From Candidatus Beckwithbacteria bacterium CG23_combo_of_CG06-09_8_20_14_all_47_9 (GTDB lineage Bacteria > Patescibacteriota > Microgenomatia > UBA1400 > CG1-02-47-37): a stretch of DNA of 8,998 bases. This document shows, in pieces, positions 1 to 6,090 of this stretch (the stretch's first letter is position 1; each line of letters opens with the position of its first letter). The notes under the pieces were generated by a model, which had not been told where the DNA came from, did no database searches, and was given only the letters and a program-made list of their open reading frames with translations. The translations under genes were made by a program, and so were the position numbers. The stretch covers positions 793 to 9,790 of the forward strand of contig PCSQ01000083.1 of assembly GCA_002772455.1 (NCBI GenBank), given 5' to 3'.

Positions 1-669
1 CCAGCCCCAGGCTTCTTTGGTGCCGTAAATCACGCCGCGGACCGGCCTCTGCCATACCGGGTAAAACACAAAATCGACATTGGTAATCCCCACGCCGAGC
101 GCCCCCTGCCCCTCGGGCGTGGCTTCAATCAGCCGGGGCGCGGCTTGAAGCGGCCGGCCGTTTACCTCCAGGCTGATGGCCTCACCGCGACGGGCATTGA
201 CATAGTCGATAAACGCCTGGGTATCGGCAAAGCCGGTAATTTTATCTTTAACTTTAATCCCGACGGTTTCGGCCGGAGACCCGGAAGCGACCAAGGTCAC
301 GGTTAAATAATCGACCGGTTCGGGAATGCCTAATTTAGCGTAAACCGCCCCGAACAAAACCACACCCAGTAAAAAATTCATGGTCACGCCGGCCAGCAAA
401 ACAATCAGCCGGATCAGCTTCGGCTGGACGTAAAACGAACGGCCGCCTTGAGCCTGATCTTCGCCCAGCATCCGGACAAAGCCGCCGAACGGCAATAAGT
501 TAAGGCTGTAAATCGTCCCGCCCCGGTTAAGGCCAAAAATCCGGGGCGGATAGCCAAAACCGAATTCCTCGACTTTAATGCCGTGCTTTTTAGCCGATAA
601 AAAGTGGCCCAGCTCATGGACGAAGATTAAAACCGATAAAATGATTAAAAAAGTTAAAATTGATCCCAT
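1..669 (-). CDS. rseP: RseP-like M50 site-2 membrane protease, partial (3' end beyond window)
   Basis: Zinc-dependent intramembrane protease of the M50 (site-2 protease) family, which cuts membrane-anchored substrates such as anti-sigma factors inside the lipid bilayer. The frame stays open from the ATG at 669 to base 1 (223 codons), so the C-terminus, with the third zinc ligand in the LDG-type motif, is outside the window. Visible: a hydrophobic first segment (residues 3-17) running into HELGH at 18-22 (zinc ligands H18 and H22, catalytic E19), the conserved LPFGGFVRMLGED stretch at 59-71, a second hydrophobic segment at about 86-110, and a PDZ-like domain at about 120-185. The ATG shares one base with the frr stop (TGATG), so translation is probably coupled. 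uppS, cdsA and dxr, which often separate frr from rseP in other bacteria, are absent here. The family call is firm; the substrate is unknown. Confidence 0.93.
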   Translation of the reverse strand, partial: MGSILTFLIILSVLIFVHELGHFLSAKKHGIKVEEFGFGYPPRIFGLNRGGTIYSLNLLPFGGFVRMLGEDQAQGGRSFYVQPKLIRLIVLLAGVTMNFLLGVVLFGAVYAKLGIPEPVDYLTVTLVASGSPAETVGIKVKDKITGFADTQAFIDYVNARRGEAISLEVNGRPLQAAPRLIEATPEGQGALGVGITNVDFVFYPVWQRPVRGVIYGTKEAWGW

Positions 670-1229
670 CACAGGCTCGTTAATTCCTGCTCTTTTTTCT
701 GTTCAAGCTCGTCAAGGCGGGCGTGCCAGCCGTCCACTAATTCCTGCAGCTGGTCATAGGCCTCGTGAATATCGTCTTCAGACACGCCCGGCTGATGGTT
801 TTGAGCGTCAATGTCTTTTTTTAAATCCACCCGGATCTGCCGCAACATCGCCCGGCCGGACTCCACTTTCTGCTTGACCGCTTTGACCAATTCCTGGCGC
901 CGCTCCGCCGTCAAGCTGGGAACATGAAGCCGGATGGCCGCCTGGTCAACCACCGGGTTTAAGTTCAGGTTCGAGTTCTGGATGGACTTGACAATTTTTT
1001 CCGTCACGCTTTGGTCCCATACCTGGATGGACAGCGTTTGCGGGTCCGGGGTGGAAATCGTCGCCAATTCCTTGAGAGTCAGCCAACTGCCTTCGTAGGC
1101 CTCAACTTTTAGCTCTTCGATTAAAGCCGGGCGCGCCCGGCCGGTGGACAAAGTGGCTAAATCATCGGTAATCAATTTCACTACCTGGCCCATTTTGTCC
1201 CGGCCGGTCGTTTGCCAAGTATTATTCAT
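669..1229 (-). CDS. frr: Ribosome recycling factor
   Basis: With EF-G, this cytoplasmic factor splits post-termination ribosomes. The product is 186 residues, close to the family norm of about 185. Recognisable blocks are STGRARPALIEELKVEAYEG at 28-47, the ATIS.PD..TLSIQVWD region at 56-72, the NLNLNP...AAIRLHVPSLTAERRQELVK block at about 87-116, and the basic helix GRAMLRQIR at 125-133, which corresponds to the arginine-rich RNA-binding surface. It departs from consensus in places: EAYEG replaces the usual YYG, and VVDQAA replaces NDG. The ATG at 1229 overlaps the tsf stop as ATGA, and its own stop overlaps the protease start. The upstream AGG is weak and about 9-12 bases away, so translational coupling is likely. 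The usual neighbour pyrH is absent upstream. Confidence 0.96.
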   Translation of the reverse strand: MNNTWQTTGRDKMGQVVKLITDDLATLSTGRARPALIEELKVEAYEGSWLTLKELATISTPDPQTLSIQVWDQSVTEKIVKSIQNSNLNLNPVVDQAAIRLHVPSLTAERRQELVKAVKQKVESGRAMLRQIRVDLKKDIDAQNHQPGVSEDDIHEAYDQLQELVDGWHARLDELEQKKEQELTSL

Positions 1230-1684
1230 ACCGCTAGCCTAATAATTTCCGCCACGGTAATTTTTTCTTTGACTTTGACGGCGGTGGCGCTGATCAGCTC
1301 GGCCACGGTTTTATCCGGTTCGCGGACGTAAGTTTGCTTTAACAGCGCCGCCGGGTTTTTGGGTTCCATGGCGGCTGCCTGCAGGGCTAATTCTTTACCC
1401 AGCACCCGGAATTCCGCCGAGCGGGCGACAAAATCGGTTTCACAGGTCAATTTAACCAAACTGCCCAACCGGCCGTCGTGATGAACATAGGCAAATACCT
1501 GGCCCTCGTCAGTGGCTTTATCTTCCCGGCCGGCTAACTTGGCAATGCCCCACTGTTTTAATAACTCCTTGGCTTTAGTTTCCTTGCCGCCGCTTTCAGC
1601 TAAGGCTTTTTTGGCCTCCATGATGCCGACGCCGGTCGCCTCGCGCAGGCGCTTAATTTGCTTTAGGCTGATTGGCTTTGCCAT
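1226..1684 (-). CDS. tsf: Elongation factor Ts, short form
   Basis: Guanine-nucleotide exchange factor that recharges EF-Tu with GTP. Residues 7-45 form the N-terminal UBA-like EF-Tu-binding domain (LKQIKRLREATGVGIMEAKKAL). The hallmark TDFVAR is at 83-88, followed by a single core subdomain and a KITVAEIIRLAV end. At 152 residues it is far shorter than the E. coli protein (about 283) and also shorter than the single-core Thermus protein (about 196); the helical insertion between core and C-terminus seems to be missing. The frame overlaps rpsB by 32 bases. The ATG at 1684 is chosen because the next Met (residue 22) would remove the first UBA helix. Only a weak AGG precedes the start. The stop overlaps frr as ATGA. 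Confidence 0.95.
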   Translation of the reverse strand: MAKPISLKQIKRLREATGVGIMEAKKALAESGGKETKAKELLKQWGIAKLAGREDKATDEGQVFAYVHHDGRLGSLVKLTCETDFVARSAEFRVLGKELALQAAAMEPKNPAALLKQTYVREPDKTVAELISATAVKVKEKITVAEIIRLAV

Positions 1685-2387
1685 CTTGAGCGGCCTGGGC
1701 TAATTTGGAGACAATTAATTTAATCGAACGGACGGCATCGTCATTGGCCGGAATTACGTAATCCACCAAATCCGGATCAGTGTTGGAATCGACCAGCGCC
1801 ACCACGCTAATCCCGGTTTTGCGCGCTTCCCTGACCGCGGCAATTTCTTTTTTAACGTCCACTACGAAAATAGCCGCCGGCAGGTCTGTCAAGGACCGCA
1901 GGCCACCGACGAAACGGTTCAACTTATCAATTTCCCGGTTAAACAAAACATTTTCTTTTTTGGTGTATTTTTTAAGTTCGCCCTTTTGTTTCTTGGTTTC
2001 CAATTCGCTCAAGCGGGTGATTCCTTTTTTAATCTGCTCCCAATTGGTGATCGTCCCGCCCAGCCAGCGCATATTGATAAACGGTAAACCGGCCTTAACT
2101 GCCTCTTCGGCAATAATCGGCGCCGCCTGGCGCTTGGTGCCGACGAAGACGATTTTTTTGCCTTCACTGACCAAGTCCCTGACAAAAACCATCGCCCTGG
2201 CCAAACCGGCGGCGGTTTTTTCGAGGTCAAAAATGTGTACCCCTTCTTTTTTAGCATAAATATAGGGCTTCATTTTCGGGTTCCAGCGCCGGCCCTGGTG
2301 GCCGAAATGACAGCCGGCTTCTAAAAGTTCTTCCAGGGAAATTTGATACTCCGGTTGTTTTTTAACCTTGATTTTTGTTTTGGTCAT
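1653..2387 (-). CDS. rpsB: 30S ribosomal protein S2
   Basis: Small-subunit ribosomal protein needed to recruit S1 and to complete the 30S head-body interface. The product is 244 residues, normal for the bacterial family (about 230-260). Diagnostic blocks are AGCHFGHQGRRWNPKM at 24-39, IFDLEKT at 52-58, FVGTKRQA at 81-88, MRWLGGTITN at 106-115, and near the C-terminus ALVDSNTDPDLVDYVIPAND followed by DAVRSIKLI. The ATG at 2387 overlaps the folD stop as ATGA and no Shine-Dalgarno is visible upstream, so it probably depends on translation of folD. The last 32 bases, ending in TAA, also encode the start of tsf in another frame. rpsB-tsf is a near-universal bacterial pair; what differs here is that rpsB sits at the end of a folate gene cluster instead of behind its own leader. 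Confidence 0.97.
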   Translation of the reverse strand: MTKTKIKVKKQPEYQISLEELLEAGCHFGHQGRRWNPKMKPYIYAKKEGVHIFDLEKTAAGLARAMVFVRDLVSEGKKIVFVGTKRQAAPIIAEEAVKAGLPFINMRWLGGTITNWEQIKKGITRLSELETKKQKGELKKYTKKENVLFNREIDKLNRFVGGLRSLTDLPAAIFVVDVKKEIAAVREARKTGISVVALVDSNTDPDLVDYVIPANDDAVRSIKLIVSKLAQAAQDGKANQPKAN

Positions 2388-3121
2388 AAGCGATTGTAGA
2401 CTGCCTCGACTAAATTTTCAAGAAGACAGATCACGGTCACCGGTCCGACGCCGCCCGGGACCGGGGTAATCCAACCGGCAATATTTTTGACTGCCGCAAA
2501 ATCAACGTCGCCTTTAGGCCAGCCCAAGTCAATCACGATGGCTCCGGGTTTAACGGCTTTAATCAAACCCTGACGGCCGCAGGCGGTAATTAAAACATCC
2601 GCCTCTTTTACTTTTTCCTGTAAATTTTTGTCTTTTGAACTAAGCTCTTGAACCTCAAACCTAGCCGCTAATTGCCGGCCGATCATACCCCGGCCAACAA
2701 CAACTATATGTTTTCCTGCTCGATCGAGTTTGAATTTATATAGTATTTTTTCTACTGCTTTTACCGTTGCCGGCACAAATTTCGAATCAGCTCGCAAGCC
2801 GTCAACGTCTTTATCCGGAGCGATTCTTAGCACTAATTCTTTCCAGTACTGCTCAAATTCCGGACCCCGGTAACCCGGCCGCTGAATCAAAATTCCATGG
2901 ATTGACTTGTCCCGGTTCCACTCATCCAGAACCGAATCGGAATTGCTTTTCACTATATTAATCCCCACCCGTGCCGCCGCCTCGGATTTTAACCGGCTGT
3001 AAACCTGCCCGGCTTTATCGTCAGCAAAAACAATTATTCCTAAACAAGGGCTTGTTCCCGGTTTGACCGTTAATTTTTTTTCCAGCTCCCGGGCAATTTT
3101 GGCGCCGTCAATTATTTTCAT
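2384..3121 (-). CDS. folD: Bifunctional methylene-THF dehydrogenase / methenyl-THF cyclohydrolase
   Basis: Interconverts 5,10-methylene-THF and 10-formyl-THF via methenyl-THF, feeding purine and formyl-Met synthesis. The catalytic residues typical of FolD are present: Y41 and K45 in YSRLK, Q80 in GILIQRPG, and D105 in DKDVDGL. The dinucleotide-binding region reads VVGRGMIGRQ at 141-150, and the signature TPVPGGVGPVT is at 219-229. The product is 245 residues against about 285 for typical FolD. The canonical GRSxxVGxP motif is one residue shorter, the following helix is trimmed, and the PxTP segment is reduced to FVPATV, so this is a compact version. AGGA at 3128-3131, six bases before the ATG, is a fair ribosome binding site; the start also overlaps the previous stop as ATGA. 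Its partners glyA and the thymidylate synthase lie just upstream and use the same cofactor. Confidence 0.93.
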   Translation of the reverse strand: MKIIDGAKIARELEKKLTVKPGTSPCLGIIVFADDKAGQVYSRLKSEAAARVGINIVKSNSDSVLDEWNRDKSIHGILIQRPGYRGPEFEQYWKELVLRIAPDKDVDGLRADSKFVPATVKAVEKILYKFKLDRAGKHIVVVGRGMIGRQLAARFEVQELSSKDKNLQEKVKEADVLITACGRQGLIKAVKPGAIVIDLGWPKGDVDFAAVKNIAGWITPVPGGVGPVTVICLLENLVEAVYNRL

Positions 3122-4641
3122 GCCGGGTCCTGACTGTATTTCTGATTATGGATAATCGCCGCTTCGGCCGCCTGCAGTTCCATCCCAATGTACATCGAGT
3201 GAGACGGGATCGCTAAATAACCAAAGTCGGTAATCTGCCAAGCGGTTTCCTGGGCCGTCCGGCCCTCGAACACCTTGACGACTGTCCCGCCATCCGGAGC
3301 AAATAATGTCGCCCGAATCATCCGGCCCTTACCCTTAACTTTCCTTAAAACCCGGTTAACCGCTAAGGCATTATCTGCAGGCCAGATTTTATTTTTGGGC
3401 ATAGGCACGACTTCCACTACCATGTTTCCCCGCGGGTCAAACTCAAAATGCACCGACGACGTATAGCCGGATTCTTTAGCAAAATTTTTCTCTAAAATAT
3501 CTTTGGCCAGCTTGAAATCATCGCTGTACATATGCGCCGAATGGGTAATCAAAGTTAACGGACCCAGTTTATAGCCCGAATTTTTGGCCATATCCGCCTG
3601 CAATTGCCGCAAGGCCAAGGCGTTTCTCGGCCAGCCGTGAACCATGTCCTGCGAGCGGAAATGAGCGGTTAAATAAAACTGATGATTGTAAATACTGCCC
3701 AATATTTGAGTCAGGCAAGGCGTATCGCCATTATTCGCCCGGCCCCAATCCAGCTTAACGTCGGCGGTGACCGCCAGCATTTTCTTGGAATCCGGCCGGG
3801 TCTTAATTAAATCTTTAATCTTTTGAATTTGATCAATGCCGAAATGTTTTCTTAACCGGTGGCCGTAGTTGTAGGCCGTTCCCGGTGTCTGCCGGGCGGT
3901 TAAAAACTCGGCGTAATAAGCTTTAAGCTCCGTCAGCGAAAACGGCAGGTAATCGGGAAAATAAACTTGGTTTGGATCCTCATCCGTCACCACGGCAGTC
4001 AGGTTCAAAACTTCCCGAATTTGATTTTTCTGCGAATAGCGGCTGTGCTTAACCAAACCGTATTTGTCGATTAAATTCAAAATCTTCAACCAGGTCTGGG
4101 CCACTTTTTGGCCTTCAACCCGGAAGCCGACTTTTTCCGACGGCAGAATCCGGCTTACCACTTTGGCCGGTTTAAAAATCCGGGCTTTGATTGCAAACGG
4201 CGGCTTAGGCTTTAAAACGGTGATCGTGGTTTTCAGTTGATCCATGTGCCGGCCGCGCAAGTCGATCACCTCGATATTTTTCCGAAACTCATCAATAATT
4301 TCATGGGGTATTTCGGCTTCGATTTCTCCCCGGCCGTTAATAATCTTCCGATTTTTATCAATGCCTTGGTGCATCAACTGCAATAGACTATGGCCGGATA
4401 AAGACAGTTCCGAACCCCATAAAACCAGGTAGCGGATCCGGGGATTGGCCATAATGTTCCGGATCATCGCATTAATCCCCTGGGCAGAGTACAAGTTGCC
4501 GATGACCGCGTAGCGGCTGGGGTCATTGATTATTTTTTGGACGATTGACCGCTCGGTCCACAAACTGCAAACGCCGACGCAGGAATCCAGGTTGCCGGTT
4601 AACAAGACGTCCCGGTATAAAAGCGGCCAATTCCTGATCAT
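3118..4641 (-). CDS. Thymidylate synthase fused to N-terminal MtrA-like and C-terminal DUF4346-like domains
   Basis: Probably converts dUMP and methylene-THF to dTMP and dihydrofolate. Three parts are visible in 507 residues. Residues about 15-130 resemble MtrA, the corrinoid-bearing subunit A of tetrahydromethanopterin S-methyltransferase: VGVCSL, YAVIGN, NPRIRYLVLWG, SGH with H84, and IEVIDLRG. Residues about 215-375 are the thymidylate synthase core: YNYGHRLR at 257-264, DTPCL with candidate nucleophile C309, FRSQD at 328-332 (phosphate-binding Arg329), WPRNA at 337-341 (Asn340), and HSAHMYSDD at 367-375 (H370, Y372). Residues about 395-500 resemble DUF4346, with FDPRGNMVVEVV and a SHSMYIGMELQAAEA end. 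Canonical ThyA is about 264 residues and has neither extension. The ATG at 4641 overlaps the glyA stop as ATGA. Lying between glyA and folD supports a methylene-folate role. The synthase call is fairly firm; domain names at the ends come from remembered family patterns. Confidence 0.82.
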   Translation of the reverse strand: MIRNWPLLYRDVLLTGNLDSCVGVCSLWTERSIVQKIINDPSRYAVIGNLYSAQGINAMIRNIMANPRIRYLVLWGSELSLSGHSLLQLMHQGIDKNRKIINGRGEIEAEIPHEIIDEFRKNIEVIDLRGRHMDQLKTTITVLKPKPPFAIKARIFKPAKVVSRILPSEKVGFRVEGQKVAQTWLKILNLIDKYGLVKHSRYSQKNQIREVLNLTAVVTDEDPNQVYFPDYLPFSLTELKAYYAEFLTARQTPGTAYNYGHRLRKHFGIDQIQKIKDLIKTRPDSKKMLAVTADVKLDWGRANNGDTPCLTQILGSIYNHQFYLTAHFRSQDMVHGWPRNALALRQLQADMAKNSGYKLGPLTLITHSAHMYSDDFKLAKDILEKNFAKESGYTSSVHFEFDPRGNMVVEVVPMPKNKIWPADNALAVNRVLRKVKGKGRMIRATLFAPDGGTVVKVFEGRTAQETAWQITDFGYLAIPSHSMYIGMELQAAEAAIIHNQKYSQDPA

Positions 4642-5921
4642 AAGCCTGCCTGCGCAGGCAGGCCGGGAACGGGAAACTTTAACGCGAAAGCTTTAACCTC
4701 TTTGCCTATTGCCGCCAGTTGCCGGTCGGCCTTTATCGCTGATTTTGATTGGGGCAATTTTACTTTTTGCGCGTACCTAACCGCGGCCAGAATCCATTGG
4801 GAAATTTTTATCATTTCTTTAACTTTCATGCCTCGGGTCGTCAAGGCCGGCGTTCCCAGGCGCAAACCCGACGGATAATAAGGCGAGGCAGTATCATACG
4901 GTACGGTATTTCTATTAGTAATGATGTTGGCCACCTCCAGCGCCCAGGCAACCGTCCAGCCGGACAAGTTTTGCGGCCGCAGATCAACCAGAACTAAATG
5001 CTTATCCGTGCCGCCGGAAACCACGCTCAAACCGCCTTTGATTAATTCCTTAGCCAATACTTGCGCATTGACTATGACTTGCCGGGCGTATGCCCGGAAC
5101 TGCGGCGTCGCCAGTTCCGCCGCCGCCACGCTGATACCGGCAATCGTATGCAAGTGCGGCCCGCCCTGCAAACCGGGAAAGACGGAAAAATTAATTTTGT
5201 CCATTAAAGACGCCCGGGCAATGATCGCCGCCCCCCGTGGGCCGCGGAAAGTTTTATGGGTGGTAAACGTGGCCGCGTCGCAAAAAGGGAACGGCGACGG
5301 ATGAGCCCCGGCCGCAATCAAACCGGCTTCGTGGGCAATATCGGCCATATAATAAGCGCCGACGCTTTTGGCAATTTGGCTTAATCTTTTGTGATTGATC
5401 GTCCGCGGATAAGCCGTGCCGCCGGAAATTAATAATTTGGGCCTAAATTTTTTAGCCTGTGTCTCAATTTGATCATAGTCAAAAACCTGGGTTTTTCTAT
5501 CCACATGGTAGAACTCAACTTTAAAAATCTTGGCCACCAAAGTCACCGGCCAGCCATGGGATAAATGCCCGCCATCAGGCAGATACATGGACAAAATCTT
5601 ATCTCCCGGTTTTAATAGGCCGTTGTAAACTCCCAGATTGGCCTCACAGCCGGAGTGCGGCTGGACATTAGCGCCCCATTTTTTATCATCCAAACCAAAG
5701 GCTTTTAAAATCCGCTCCCGGCACAAATCCTCAACCGCGTCCAGATTAACATTGCCCTGGTAATAACGCCGGTTTGGGTAACCCTCGGCATACTTATTCA
5801 TCAGGCAGGAACCGACCGTTTTCATCACCGCCGCGGACGCGTAATTTTCCGACGGAATCATCTGCAGCTGTTCTTTTTGCCTCTTTTTCTCGCGCGCAAT
5901 GATTGAAAAAATTTTATCCAT
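4638..5921 (-). CDS. glyA: Serine hydroxymethyltransferase
   Basis: PLP enzyme converting serine and THF to glycine and 5,10-methylene-THF, the main entry of one-carbon units. The product is 427 residues, normal size. Visible: IPSENY at 22-27, EGYPNRRYYQGN at 46-57, the folate/PLP loop LPDGGHLSHG at 114-123, DIAHEAGLIAAG at 194-205 (PLP-contacting D194 and H197), THKTFRGPRG at 221-230 with Schiff-base lysine K223, SGGTDKHLVLVDL at 302-314, and GLRLGTPALTTRG with R354. The LPDGG loop replaces the usual LSHGG or LAHGG, but the second His is kept. The last residues, GLPAQAGL, come from a palindromic repeat and look like an added tail. The start has AAGGAG five bases upstream, the clearest ribosome binding site in the window. 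It is the first gene after the 155-base gap, so probably the first of its operon. Confidence 0.96.
   Translation of the reverse strand: MDKIFSIIAREKKRQKEQLQMIPSENYASAAVMKTVGSCLMNKYAEGYPNRRYYQGNVNLDAVEDLCRERILKAFGLDDKKWGANVQPHSGCEANLGVYNGLLKPGDKILSMYLPDGGHLSHGWPVTLVAKIFKVEFYHVDRKTQVFDYDQIETQAKKFRPKLLISGGTAYPRTINHKRLSQIAKSVGAYYMADIAHEAGLIAAGAHPSPFPFCDAATFTTHKTFRGPRGAAIIARASLMDKINFSVFPGLQGGPHLHTIAGISVAAAELATPQFRAYARQVIVNAQVLAKELIKGGLSVVSGGTDKHLVLVDLRPQNLSGWTVAWALEVANIITNRNTVPYDTASPYYPSGLRLGTPALTTRGMKVKEMIKISQWILAAVRYAQKVKLPQSKSAIKADRQLAAIGKEVKAFALKFPVPGLPAQAGL
4644..4663. repeat. Perfect 20-base palindrome at the glyA/thymidylate synthase junction
   Basis: GCCTGCCTGCGCAGGCAGGC equals its own reverse complement (two 10-base arms, no mismatch). 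It encodes the GlyA tail GLPAQAG and ends two bases before the ATG of the next gene, so a hairpin in the mRNA would cover the AGG-rich sequence that could serve as that gene's ribosome binding site. Similar GC-rich palindromes ending proteins in LPAQAG are, from memory, dispersed in some CPR genomes; that part is not shown by this window, which has only one copy. Confidence 0.85.
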
Positions 5922-5926
5922 AAAAA

Positions 5927-5932
5927 CTCCTT
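5927..5932 (-). promoter_or_regulatory. Strong Shine-Dalgarno site for glyA
   Basis: On the minus strand AAGGAG stands five bases before the glyA ATG (5921-5919). It is the best match to the 16S tail in the window and fixes the glyA start. Most downstream genes lack such a site and start within the preceding gene. Confidence 0.88.
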
Positions 5933-5988
5933 GTAAGTAAATTCTAAACCCAACTCGTGAAGAAGAAAACTTAAACCATGATGGATCA

Positions 5989-6017
5989 ATTTAACATTTA
6001 TTCATTAACCGTGTCAA
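5989..6017 (-). promoter_or_regulatory. Putative sigma70-type promoter for the glyA operon
   Basis: On the minus strand a perfect -35 TTGACA (6017-6012) is followed after 17 bases by TTAAAT (5994-5989), four of six matches to TATAAT. It lies in the only intergenic gap and would start transcription near 5982, giving a leader of about 60 bases before glyA. No terminator is seen between it and the upstream kinase gene, so read-through from the purine block remains possible. Confidence 0.55.
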
Positions 6018-6033
6018 TTACTACCCGTGCCCG

Positions 6034-6090
6034 GCCACCGGCGGCTTAAACCCTAAATATCAAGTCGGCGATTTTGTCATTTTAAATAAT
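6034..6090 (+). pseudogene. Possible remnant of a purine nucleoside phosphorylase gene
   Basis: The plus strand in frame from 6034 reads ATGGLNPKYQVGDFVILNN. This closely resembles the conserved PNP-family block TNAAGGLNP(K)(F/Y)xVGD(I/L)M(L/I)I, recalled from human and bacterial trimeric PNPs. Just upstream, in a different frame (6011-6025), VSITT could be the remains of the preceding strand ending in VTN, which would need a frameshift. The frame has a stop at 5992-5994 and ends at a TAA shortly past 6090, so no intact gene exists. The relic runs antisense into the last codons of the kinase gene. A nucleoside-salvage enzyme beside guaA and a nucleoside kinase makes sense in context. The evidence is a short remembered motif, so chance similarity cannot be excluded. 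Confidence 0.42.

Noticed and set aside
578..877. Plus-strand open frame of 99 codons opposite frr and the protease gene
   Set aside because: It is antisense to two well-recognised genes, has no family features and no ribosome binding site.
1780..2259. Plus-strand open frame of 159 codons opposite rpsB
   Set aside because: It mirrors the codon pattern of rpsB, has low-complexity Ser/Leu/Thr-rich composition and no recognisable motif.
4921..5304. Plus-strand open frame of 127 codons opposite glyA
   Set aside because: It is a shadow of the GC-rich codons of glyA; no motif and no start signal.
5981..6049. Small plus-strand ORF of 22 codons starting ATGGATCAA in the intergenic gap
   Set aside because: It has no ribosome binding site and overlaps the presumed relic and the minus-strand promoter; too short to support.
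6025..6050. GC-rich stretch after the kinase gene as a terminator
   Set aside because: Only a short, poor stem can be drawn and there is no T-run after it on the minus strand.
6060..6080. Minus-strand ATG overlapping the kinase stop, opening a six-codon frame
   Set aside because: It copies the ATGA pattern by chance but ends at once in TGA; no leader-peptide features seen.
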